In this document: piece by piece, positions 1 through 6,557 of the stretch
Layout of the letters: each line of letters opens with the position of its first letter
Numbering within the stretch: position 1 is the stretch's first letter
Assembly: GCA_026387405.1 (NCBI GenBank)
Contig: JAPLLV010000068.1
Coordinates: forward strand, 1-34,847
Length of the DNA: 34,847 bases
Reading direction: 5' to 3'
From: Candidatus Omnitrophota bacterium
GTDB taxonomy: Bacteria > Omnitrophota > Gorgyraeia > Gygaellales > Profunditerraquicolaceae
Notes under the pieces: generated by a model
The model's database searches: none
Seen by the model: the letters and a program-made list of their open reading frames with translations, nothing else
Told to the model about the DNA's origin: nothing
Translations under genes and position numbers: made by a program

Positions 1-70
1 CAAGCGTTAACTAAAACGTACGAATGCATTTAGTGTTCTCATAGTCAAATTATGCCGCCTTCCTGGAATA

Positions 71-748
71 TCAAAAAACTATTTCACCCTCCGCAGCCGT
101 TGCAGGGACATTCGACAACGCAGTTGTAACGTTTTTCTCAACTACATCTAGATACGCTTTTATGGCATTAACCACTGATGCGTTTCGGCTCTTCAACATT
201 GCCACGCAATTATCCGCTGCATGCTGGCCCTCAGGATAAACCATGACATATTTCCCCTTACTGTCGCGTTTCAAAGGATAGGGTGACTCTGCCATCTTCT
301 GGTAACGGAATAACAGCCCAAAATTAGGATTGTCATACGCAAGGCTTGGACCATACGCTTGATCCTCTAAGGTGATCAGCGCGCCCCCAGGATCAGCCAT
401 GCACGTATCAATTGCTGACTTGAATGCCGCATACTCAGGACTCCCCTGCCTACCAACCAGCAATTGGTAATCTCCTATACCTCCATAGCTTCCCCTGCCA
501 AAAAGGCTGGCAACATACTCCTTGCCCCCATCCTTGGCAGCAAGCAAAGCAGTGCGCGTTTCAGATAAATACCCCTTAACGGTGGCAAGATATTTCGCCA
601 TGCGTAACGCATCATTATTTATCACGGACGAACTATCCTTAGGGTCACTTTCTGCATACGTAAGCTGACACGCAATGCCTACAAAAAAAACAAGCGCTGC
701 CAAGAAAAATATGGATATTGCATTGCAAGTAATATGATATCTTTCCAT
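71..748 (-). CDS. Exported protein of unknown function (N-terminal hydrophobic signal/anchor segment)
   Basis: 225-aa ORF; N-terminus MERYHITCNAISIFFLAALVFFVGIACQLTYAES looks like a signal peptide or anchor; no recognised domain. Confidence 0.7.
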   Translation of the reverse strand: MERYHITCNAISIFFLAALVFFVGIACQLTYAESDPKDSSSVINNDALRMAKYLATVKGYLSETRTALLAAKDGGKEYVASLFGRGSYGGIGDYQLLVGRQGSPEYAAFKSAIDTCMADPGGALITLEDQAYGPSLAYDNPNFGLLFRYQKMAESPYPLKRDSKGKYVMVYPEGQHAADNCVAMLKSRNASVVNAIKAYLDVVEKNVTTALSNVPATAAEGEIVF

Positions 749-903
749 TACGATCCTCCCTCACGCACTGTTACGCTAGCGCGCTGTCAACTTAATTCAT
801 CGTAGTTTAAGTGTATAACCAAATAAGCATACTCATTAAAAACCGCATAACAAGGCCTACAAAAGATATTTCCGGAAACGCTTCCTTAATCAACCTACGG
901 CTA

Positions 904-978
904 CCTCGGGCTAAAGCCCGAGGTTTGCTATGGTTGATACTGCGCAACCCTTGTTCATCCTCGCCATAAATGGCGAGG
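904..978 (-). repeat. Two adjacent perfect hairpins (ACCTCGGGCTTTAGCCCGAGGT and CCTCGCCATTTATGGCGAGG), REP/IS200-605-end-like
   Basis: acctcgggctaaagcccgaggt at 904-925 and cctcgccataaatggcgagg at about 959-978; the second is enclosed by TGCGCAAC...GTTGCGCA. Confidence 0.5.
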
Positions 979-1013
979 TTTTCTTGTTGCGCATGTATAA
1001 GTATCCATAAAAG

Positions 1014-1047
1014 CAAAAAAGCCCTAAAGGTAATCTTTAGGGCTTTT
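1014..1047 (-). terminator. Rho-independent terminator-like hairpin
   Basis: Minus strand AAAAGCCCTAAAGATTACCTTTAGGGCTTTTTTGC: strong stem followed by T6. Confidence 0.65.
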
Positions 1048-1081
1048 AAAAAAATAGCCGTGAGGGGATATTCACTCACGG
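1048..1081 (-). terminator. Rho-independent terminator-like hairpin (candidate expression platform of the riboswitch)
   Basis: Minus strand CCGTGAG..CTCACGG followed by CTATTTTTTT. Confidence 0.65.
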
Positions 1082-1095
1082 TTCTTTGTTTCTCC

Positions 1096-1184
1096 CCTTT
1101 GGCAGCTGGCTATCCTCTATATATTACCTATAGAGGACCCTTCAGCTTTGTGCCCCAAGATTACTCTTGGTTTACCTTTATCAG
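1096..1184 (-). ncRNA. Probable cyclic di-GMP-I (GEMM-I) riboswitch aptamer
   Basis: Minus strand AAAGGTAAACC-[CCAAGA GTAA TCTTGG]-GGCACAAAGC-TGAAGGG-[TCCTCTATA GGTAATA TATAGAGGA]-TAGCCAGCTGCC. It has the AAACC motif, a GNRA-capped hairpin, a CAAAGC motif, a second helix and an AGCCAG-TGCC 3' closing segment, as in GEMM-I. Confidence 0.72.
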
Positions 1185-1227
1185 TAGGTCAAAAGAACAA
1201 ATTGTCACTTTTGTAACTTACATAAAA

Positions 1228-1255
1228 AGTATAGCATATTCCCGCGGGTTGTCAA
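1228..1255 (-). promoter_or_regulatory. Sigma70-type promoter upstream of the riboswitch
   Basis: Minus strand TTGACA (1255-1250), 16-bp spacer, TGCTATACT (extended -10; TATACT 1233-1228). Confidence 0.65.
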
Positions 1256-1287
1256 GCCCGCCACCCCTTCCCATGTTTCTTGCAGGC

Positions 1288-1686
1288 TTATTCGGCCGAG
1301 TCTGACTTATACTGCTTGAGAATCGATTCGATCCTGCTGATGAGTTCGTCAGGAGCTACGGGTTTGGCGATGAAGAAACGCCCGCCTATCAGCCCGGAAG
1401 TTCTCTTCACTTCCTCGCTTTTTACCAGGGCGGTAAGGAATGCTACCGGGATATCTTTCGTAAGCGGCTCTTCGAACAGGTGCTCGGCCACCTCGGAACC
1501 GCTCATATCGGGCATAGATTCATCAAGAAGGATCAAATCCGGCTTATAACTTTTAACCAGATCAACCGCCCCTACTCCTGTGGTCAAAAACATCGCTTCG
1601 AACTTCCTTGTCCTCTCTAAAAGTTTTTTTGTTATCTCGCACATCTCCTCTTCGTCGTCAATTATCATTATCTTTGCCTTCTTCAT
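1288..1686 (-). CDS. Single-domain response regulator (REC/CheY-like)
   Basis: MKKAKIMIIDDEEE..., LILLDESMPDMSG phospho-acceptor region, AKP motif; start trimmed to the internal Met of ORF 1288..1773. Confidence 0.85.
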   Translation of the reverse strand: MKKAKIMIIDDEEEMCEITKKLLERTRKFEAMFLTTGVGAVDLVKSYKPDLILLDESMPDMSGSEVAEHLFEEPLTKDIPVAFLTALVKSEEVKRTSGLIGGRFFIAKPVAPDELISRIESILKQYKSDSAE

Positions 1687-1712
1687 AGCTGCCTCCTGTT
1701 GCTGGTAATTTA

Positions 1713-2684
1713 TTACCCTGAAGCCCCTTGAGTTATTGATTTTACTTTTTTTCTCGGCGGGGATACCGGCCACACAGAAGAACGACTTGATTCTTCCGGT
1801 CCTGTTATGACCTGCTTTGGAGATTCAGTGCCGGTTACAACATTTACCCGCGTTTCCGTTCCCCCGATAACGGAATTACTCGGTCCCGGAAGGGTTATAT
1901 CCCTCTTAGGCGGTTCGGGCCTTGCAAAATATGTCGCGTCCCTATAGAGCTCTTCGCACGCAGATAATATGGAGACCCCGTCACAGCATTTATCGCCGCA
2001 AACTCCCCTGTGCCCGGAACAACAATCTTCTCCTATTTTATTTTGGCCTGCGTTATTTATGTCCAAAGACGGGTAGTCTTTAATCAGCTTCATGAAAAAC
2101 TCTGATTTGGGATTGTATCTATATAATTGAAGGGAAATCTTTCTTGCGATCTCTTGCCTGCCGTTCTCCATGGCGTATTTGGCATACCCGTAAGAGGTCT
2201 TTGCGTCCTCGGCATTATTTATTCCGCGTTGTAAATAAGGAGCAAACCCCAGGCCTTTGATTAATGCCTCGGCATCACTTAGTGATGCCACGGGTATTGC
2301 CGCAAACCCGGTATCTTGAGCTTCGTTTATATAAGGGGCTGCCAAAAATTTACCCGCGTATATTCGCGCTAACTGCCTTCTGATATTCACCTTGGACCAC
2401 TCAAAATATTTTTTCTTTCCGGAATCCGTGAATCCGGCAACCGCCATTGGCCTGCCAAACTCATCCTTGCTGATGCCGATCTGCTCTATATCCTTATCCG
2501 ACAGAAGGACTTGTTTGTTAACCGATATCTCCTTGCCGTTCTCATCGGCATACTTGTCATAGGCTATAGTTTTAGATTCTTCGCCGGTCAAAACCGATCT
2601 AAATTGCAATTCTTTTGTTTGGGGGAAACAGCGGGTAGAAAACAACAGAAATACGATTATGAAGAATGCGGCTTTCTTCATCAT
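1713..2684 (-). CDS. Exported protein with a SecD P1-head-like domain and Cys-rich C-terminal part
   Basis: Signal peptide; VLLSDKDIEQIGISKDEFGRPMAVAGFTDSGKKKYFEWSKVNIRRQLARIYAGKFLAAPYINE resembles the SecD/SecDF P1 head; later CCSGHRGVCGDKCCDG. Confidence 0.6.
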   Translation of the reverse strand: MMKKAAFFIIVFLLFSTRCFPQTKELQFRSVLTGEESKTIAYDKYADENGKEISVNKQVLLSDKDIEQIGISKDEFGRPMAVAGFTDSGKKKYFEWSKVNIRRQLARIYAGKFLAAPYINEAQDTGFAAIPVASLSDAEALIKGLGFAPYLQRGINNAEDAKTSYGYAKYAMENGRQEIARKISLQLYRYNPKSEFFMKLIKDYPSLDINNAGQNKIGEDCCSGHRGVCGDKCCDGVSILSACEELYRDATYFARPEPPKRDITLPGPSNSVIGGTETRVNVVTGTESPKQVITGPEESSRSSVWPVSPPRKKVKSITQGASG

Positions 2685-2754
2685 TCACCTTGCTTTTACC
2701 GATGCCGGGAAAGGTAGGAATAGAAAAAAGATAACTAGCTGATGGGCGTTAAGG

Positions 2755-3297
2755 TTATTTCTTCTGGCCCGCCGCCTTAGTATCAGCCGCCTTAGTAGTC
2801 GTTAAAGACCCTGATCTGTTGTTTACGCTATCCAGGTCTTTCTTGGTAGAATCCAGCTCTGCCTTGGTGCTGTCCAGTGCCTTCTTCACGCTCTCCAGTT
2901 CCATTTTAGCAGAGCCTAGGTCTTTTTTGGCGCTCTCCAGCTCATTCTTAACGCTATTTATATCACCCTTGGAACTCTGCGCCTCTTTTTTAACGGTATC
3001 CAGTTCTGTTTTTACGCTGTCTAAGTCTTTCTTGGTGCTCTCCAGCTCCGTATTAGCGCTGCCCAACTCTTTCTTAGTAGTATCCAACTCGGTCTTAGCG
3101 GCGTCTAAATCGCTTTGTTTTGCCTGCGCGTCATCGCTAAGGGTCTTTATCTTGTCGTCTTTTTGCGCGACCAGCTGGGTCAAGCGGGTGTTCTCACTTT
3201 CCAACTGTTTGATCTTGCCGGAATTTATGCACCCGGTTATCAGAAAAGTAAACATGACTAAACCAACGGAGATGAGCAAAATCTTATTGTTCTTCAT
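2755..3297 (-). CDS. Coiled-coil lipoprotein with 7-residue repeats
   Basis: Lipobox LITGC after a hydrophobic N-terminus; tandem ELDSTKKDLDSVKT-like heptads. Confidence 0.75.
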   Translation of the reverse strand: MKNNKILLISVGLVMFTFLITGCINSGKIKQLESENTRLTQLVAQKDDKIKTLSDDAQAKQSDLDAAKTELDTTKKELGSANTELESTKKDLDSVKTELDTVKKEAQSSKGDINSVKNELESAKKDLGSAKMELESVKKALDSTKAELDSTKKDLDSVNNRSGSLTTTKAADTKAAGQKK

Positions 3298-3405
3298 CTT
3301 CTCCCTCCTTCGCGGTAGCGAACACCGGCCTATCCGATAAAGCCGAGTGTAAATCCTGACTTGATTTTATTATACCACTTTTTTTGCGAAACAATAAAAT
3401 ATTTA

Positions 3406-3478
3406 TGCGCCTGGCAGGAGTCGGACCTGCAACGCCTAGCTCCGAAGGCTAGCGCTCTATCCATTGAGCTACAGGCGC
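3406..3478 (-). tRNA. tRNA-Arg(UCG)
   Basis: Minus strand GCGCCTGTAGCTCAATGGATAGAGCGCTAGCCTTCGGAGCTAGGCGTTGCAGGTCCGACTCCTGCCAGGCGCA; cloverleaf, anticodon TCG; CCA not encoded. Confidence 0.93.
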
Positions 3479-3487
3479 AGGAGACCA

Positions 3488-4231
3488 TTACACTATCTCG
3501 CACTTATCCCCTAGCATGCCTTTGATCTTAACGAGTTTGCTTCGGGGAACGGCTGATACGTTTTCTTCGGCAGTGGCGCGCACAGGAGAATTGAGTTGGA
3601 TCTTATCGGGATTGATCTGTTGAATAACTTCCTGAAGTTCGCGGATATGCCGTAAATCATCATTCAACCCCCTTACCAACATCACCTCAAGCCAGATCTT
3701 GCCCCGGAATTCCTTTCTTAAACTTACCAGCCCCGCGATCACATCTTCTATCTTGATCTTCTCATGGGGCCGGTCTATGCGCGCGAAGACATCTTCTGTA
3801 ACCGCGTCCAGGGAAGGGACGATCAGATCTGCGCCGCTCAATGCCCGGCGGACCTCGGGCAAAGATAATAATGAGGCATTGGTAATGACCGCCACCGGCA
3901 CTGAAACTATCTTTTTGATCTCGGCGATCAACCGGCCGATCTTTATGTTCAAAGTAGGTTCGCCGGAACCGGACAGGGTAATATACTGCAGATCATTTAT
4001 CTCCTTCTGATGATGCGCCAGCCATAACTTTAACTCGGCAACAATATCCTCTATGGAGCTGTATTCGCCGATCTCGACGGTCTTCTCGGTGGTCTTGCCT
4101 AACTGGCAATAAACACAGTCAAAACTGCATACCTTATAAGGAGTTAGGCTGACCCCCAAAGACATCCCTAAACGCCGTGACTTTAACGGTCCATAAATGT
4201 ATTTCATCAGATAAGGAACATTATTGAACAA
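3488..4231 (-). CDS. Radical SAM protein (start may be at 4207)
   Basis: CSFDCVYCQLG cluster motif, GSGEPTL motif. Confidence 0.85.
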   Translation of the reverse strand: MFNNVPYLMKYIYGPLKSRRLGMSLGVSLTPYKVCSFDCVYCQLGKTTEKTVEIGEYSSIEDIVAELKLWLAHHQKEINDLQYITLSGSGEPTLNIKIGRLIAEIKKIVSVPVAVITNASLLSLPEVRRALSGADLIVPSLDAVTEDVFARIDRPHEKIKIEDVIAGLVSLRKEFRGKIWLEVMLVRGLNDDLRHIRELQEVIQQINPDKIQLNSPVRATAEENVSAVPRSKLVKIKGMLGDKCEIV

Positions 4232-4282
4232 AAAAGCCCACCCCTCAAATTTCCAACGTGAACTTTAAGAAGGTGGGCTTTA
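4232..4282 (-). terminator. Inverted repeat, likely terminator of the CBM48 gene
   Basis: Minus strand AAAGCCCACC...GGTGGGCTTTTTTG. Confidence 0.6.
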
Positions 4283-4294
4283 ATTATAAAATTA

Positions 4295-4570
4295 TTATCT
4301 TACTTCCAAGACGCAATTCTGCGAACCAAAGGCGTTAGGGGTGCAGGCCCTGCAACTGGGGTCGTTCACCCAATTGCCGTCTACTACGAATTTATATTCG
4401 TATCTTCCCGGCTTAAGGCTTAACTTAGCTACCCAGTTACCATCGCTGGCTTTCTTAACCGCTGTTTTCTTGGTATCCCAATTATTAAAAGTACCCGCAA
4501 GATTGACCCTTCTTGCCTGCGGCGCGTGAAGCTTTAACTCGGCTGACACACTTTTAGTGATCCTTGCCAT
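4295..4570 (-). CDS. CBM48/AMPK-beta glycogen-binding-like domain protein
   Basis: MARITKSVSAELKLHAPQARRVNLAGTFNNWDTKKTAVKKASDGNWVAKLSLKPGRYEYKFVVDGNWVNDP. Confidence 0.85.
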   Translation of the reverse strand: MARITKSVSAELKLHAPQARRVNLAGTFNNWDTKKTAVKKASDGNWVAKLSLKPGRYEYKFVVDGNWVNDPSCRACTPNAFGSQNCVLEVR

Positions 4571-4676
4571 ACCTACCTCCTTGTCTGCAAAGACAACACC
4601 CGCGCAACACTTCACCGCTAGGTGAATACTGACCCAAATCCTGCCTGGGCCAGGTACTATCTGCGCGGGGTGTCTT
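4571..4676 (-). ncRNA. Candidate structured 5' leader: three-way junction plus SD-proximal hairpin; family not recognised
   Basis: P1 GACACCCCGCGCA/TGCGCGGGTGTTGTC, P2 TAC-C-TGGCCCA/TGGGTCAGTA, P3 TTCACC-TAGC-GGTGAA, then TTGTCT-TTGC-AGACAA followed directly by GGAGG. Confidence 0.55.
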
Positions 4677-4686
4677 GTTGATACTA

Positions 4687-4715
4687 TTTATACACAACAA
4701 CTTAAAGCCTGTCAA
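4687..4715 (-). promoter_or_regulatory. Sigma70-type promoter for the CBM48 gene leader
   Basis: Minus strand TTGACA (4715-4710), 17-bp spacer, TATAAA (4692-4687). Confidence 0.75.
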
Positions 4716-4731
4716 GACTTTTTATAGAGAT

Positions 4732-4842
4732 TGCTGAAAAAGTCCGCTCAGGCGTCATTGCGAGGGAGCGAAGCGACCGAAGCAATCTAAAACGGGATTG
4801 CTTCGCCCCTTCGGGGCTCGCAATGACAATTTTTCAGCAATT
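4732..4842. repeat. Palindromic repeat element, copy 1 (GTCATTGCGAG...CTCGCAATGAC family)
   Basis: Core gtcattgcgagggagcgaagcgaccgaagcaat...attgcttcgccccttcggggctcgcaatgac (4754-4827), flanked by ttgctgaaaaa/tttttcagcaa. Confidence 0.85.
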
Positions 4843-4843
4843 T

Positions 4844-5647
4844 TTATACTGCCACTATCGAAAGACCTTTTGTGTCGGCTAACCTGACGCTTGCCTCCCG
4901 GTCAAAAAATAAGGTCTTATCCGCCTCAATCGCAAGACAGGAGGCCTTTATCCTGACCAGGTTCTTCACCGTATTCAACCCTACCACCGGTATATCAAAG
5001 CGCAGGTCCTGATGGGGCTTACTCACCTTAACAATTACAGCCCTGTCTTTTGTGATCTGTCCGGCGCGGCGAATGAGATTGTCCGTTCCTTCCAGCGCCT
5101 CTACTGCCACGATCGCCTTCTCTTTTACAGCTACGGTCTGGCCAATATCCAGGCCGGCTATCTCTTTAGCCATGGCCAAACCGAAGTAGATATCCTCCCA
5201 GGCCTTGAAATCCGGCTGCTTGCGGGTAAGGGTCCCTTTCTGGGGCAAATAGTCTTTAAGAAAAACGGTGGAATCAAGCAGCTGGAAACCGGATTTCTCC
5301 AACATTTCGGCTATTGCCTTGAATATCGTATCCGCCCTTTTATCCGTAAGCCCGGCGAGCAATTCTTTAAGGCGCGCGTCCCGCTGTATCCGGGGGGAAA
5401 AAAGACTGCGCGGGCTGATCTGGCCTGCCATGGCTACCTTGGTTACCCCGGCGGCCTTGAAAATTTCAAACATCCGGCTAAATTCATCCAACCCCAGCCA
5501 GTGGATCTCATCCACCAGGGATCTTAATTTCCGCGAGGTATCCCCTTTTATGGCCACTGCCGCGACAGAAAAGCCGTTCTTCCTTGCGGCCTCGGCAAAA
5601 CACAGGGGGAACTTCCTGTTTCCGGCGATAAGTCCGATCTTTTCCAT
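4844..5647 (-). CDS. lpxI: UDP-2,3-diacylglucosamine pyrophosphatase LpxI
   Basis: LpxI/DUF1009-like: MEKIGLIAGNRKFPLCFAEAARKNGF..., VAMAGQISPRSLF, VAVEALEGTDNLIRRAG. Confidence 0.9.
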   Translation of the reverse strand: MEKIGLIAGNRKFPLCFAEAARKNGFSVAAVAIKGDTSRKLRSLVDEIHWLGLDEFSRMFEIFKAAGVTKVAMAGQISPRSLFSPRIQRDARLKELLAGLTDKRADTIFKAIAEMLEKSGFQLLDSTVFLKDYLPQKGTLTRKQPDFKAWEDIYFGLAMAKEIAGLDIGQTVAVKEKAIVAVEALEGTDNLIRRAGQITKDRAVIVKVSKPHQDLRFDIPVVGLNTVKNLVRIKASCLAIEADKTLFFDREASVRLADTKGLSIVAV

Positions 5648-5654
5648 TAAATGA

Positions 5655-5705
5655 GGCCACAACTTATGGAGTCCCACGAAGTGGAACGAACATAAGTTGT
5701 TAGGC
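5655..5705 (-). repeat. Nested inverted repeat upstream of lpxI
   Basis: Minus strand GGCCTAACAACTTATG...CATAAGTTGTGGCC enclosing TCCACTTCGTGGGA. Confidence 0.7.
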
Positions 5706-5713
5706 CGAATTAA

Positions 5714-5759
5714 TCCCGCCGTTCGGCGTGTTTTGTATTTACAAACACGCCAGGCGGGA
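5714..5759. repeat. Inverted repeat in the lpxA-lpxI gap
   Basis: tcccgccgttcggcgtgttt...aaacacgccaggcggga. Confidence 0.65.
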
Positions 5760-5764
5760 AATAC

Positions 5765-6556
5765 TTATTCTTTAATTACCCTGCAGGAACGGGATATCCC
5801 TCTTTCGGAACGCTTGATAAAATCTATTAAGTAAGCGACTTCCGGGCAAGCGGAGGCTTCCTTAACCAGGCTTTCTAAGGCATGCCTGATCGAAAGCCCG
5901 GAGCTGAACAAGACATTGAAGGCGTGGGTTAACGCGTGGATTGAATCCCTGCTGATATTATTACGCCTTAAGCCCACCAGGTTTAAGCCGTAGACGCGCG
6001 TGGGATGGCCGTCGCAGGTGGAATAAGGCGGTATATCCTGCACCACCTTGGAACAGCCGCCGATGATGCAAAGAGTACCCAGATGCACAAACTGATGCAC
6101 TGCCACCAGCCCGCCTATTACCGTCTTGTCTTCTACTGTTACATGGCCGGCCAGAGTGGCATTATTGGCAAAGACGCAATTATCGCCTATCTTGCAATCA
6201 TGGGCAATGTGGGAATAAGCCATAAAGAGGTTACCGCTTCCGACGATAGTCTTGCCGCCTTCGCCTGTGCCGGGATTAAAGGTGCAGTACTCGCGGATAA
6301 TATTATTGCTTCCTATCTCAAGGTACGTAATCTCATCTTTAAATTTTAGATCCTGCGGACGGCTCCCCACTACCGCGCCACTAAAGATCTCGCAAGAGGA
6401 ACCAATCTTAGTATGGCCTTCAATGAAACAATGGGCGCCTATATTGGTGCCGGCGCCGATCTGCACATCGTCGCAAATAATAGTATAAGGCCCCACCGAA
6501 ATGTCATCGGCTAGTTTTGCCTTGCGGGAAACTACTGCGGTTTTGTGTATCTGCAT
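5765..6556 (-). CDS. lpxA: UDP-N-acetylglucosamine acyltransferase LpxA
   Basis: Hexapeptide repeats, MQIHKTAVVSRKAKLADDISVGPYTII, HDCKIGDNCVFANNATLAGHVTVED. Confidence 0.93.
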   Translation of the reverse strand: MQIHKTAVVSRKAKLADDISVGPYTIICDDVQIGAGTNIGAHCFIEGHTKIGSSCEIFSGAVVGSRPQDLKFKDEITYLEIGSNNIIREYCTFNPGTGEGGKTIVGSGNLFMAYSHIAHDCKIGDNCVFANNATLAGHVTVEDKTVIGGLVAVHQFVHLGTLCIIGGCSKVVQDIPPYSTCDGHPTRVYGLNLVGLRRNNISRDSIHALTHAFNVLFSSGLSIRHALESLVKEASACPEVAYLIDFIKRSERGISRSCRVIKE

Positions 6557-6557
6557 T

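Noticed and set aside
807-1079. 90-aa minus-strand ORF between gene 71-748 and the riboswitch
   Set aside because: It overlaps the terminator and REP-like hairpins, has no recognisable domain, and its composition follows the palindromes (KPRALARGSRR).
970-1305. Plus-strand ORF of 111 aa
   Set aside because: It is antisense to the riboswitch/terminators and into the response regulator, with no domain signal.
2819-3340. 173-aa plus-strand ORF opposite the coiled-coil lipoprotein
   Set aside because: A by-product of the 21-bp repeat; the minus frame has a signal peptide, lipobox and coiled-coil logic.
5012-5654. Long plus-strand ORFs antisense to lpxI (171 and 128 aa)
   Set aside because: Antisense shadow ORFs of a well-supported coding gene; the same applies to most plus-strand ORFs in the track.
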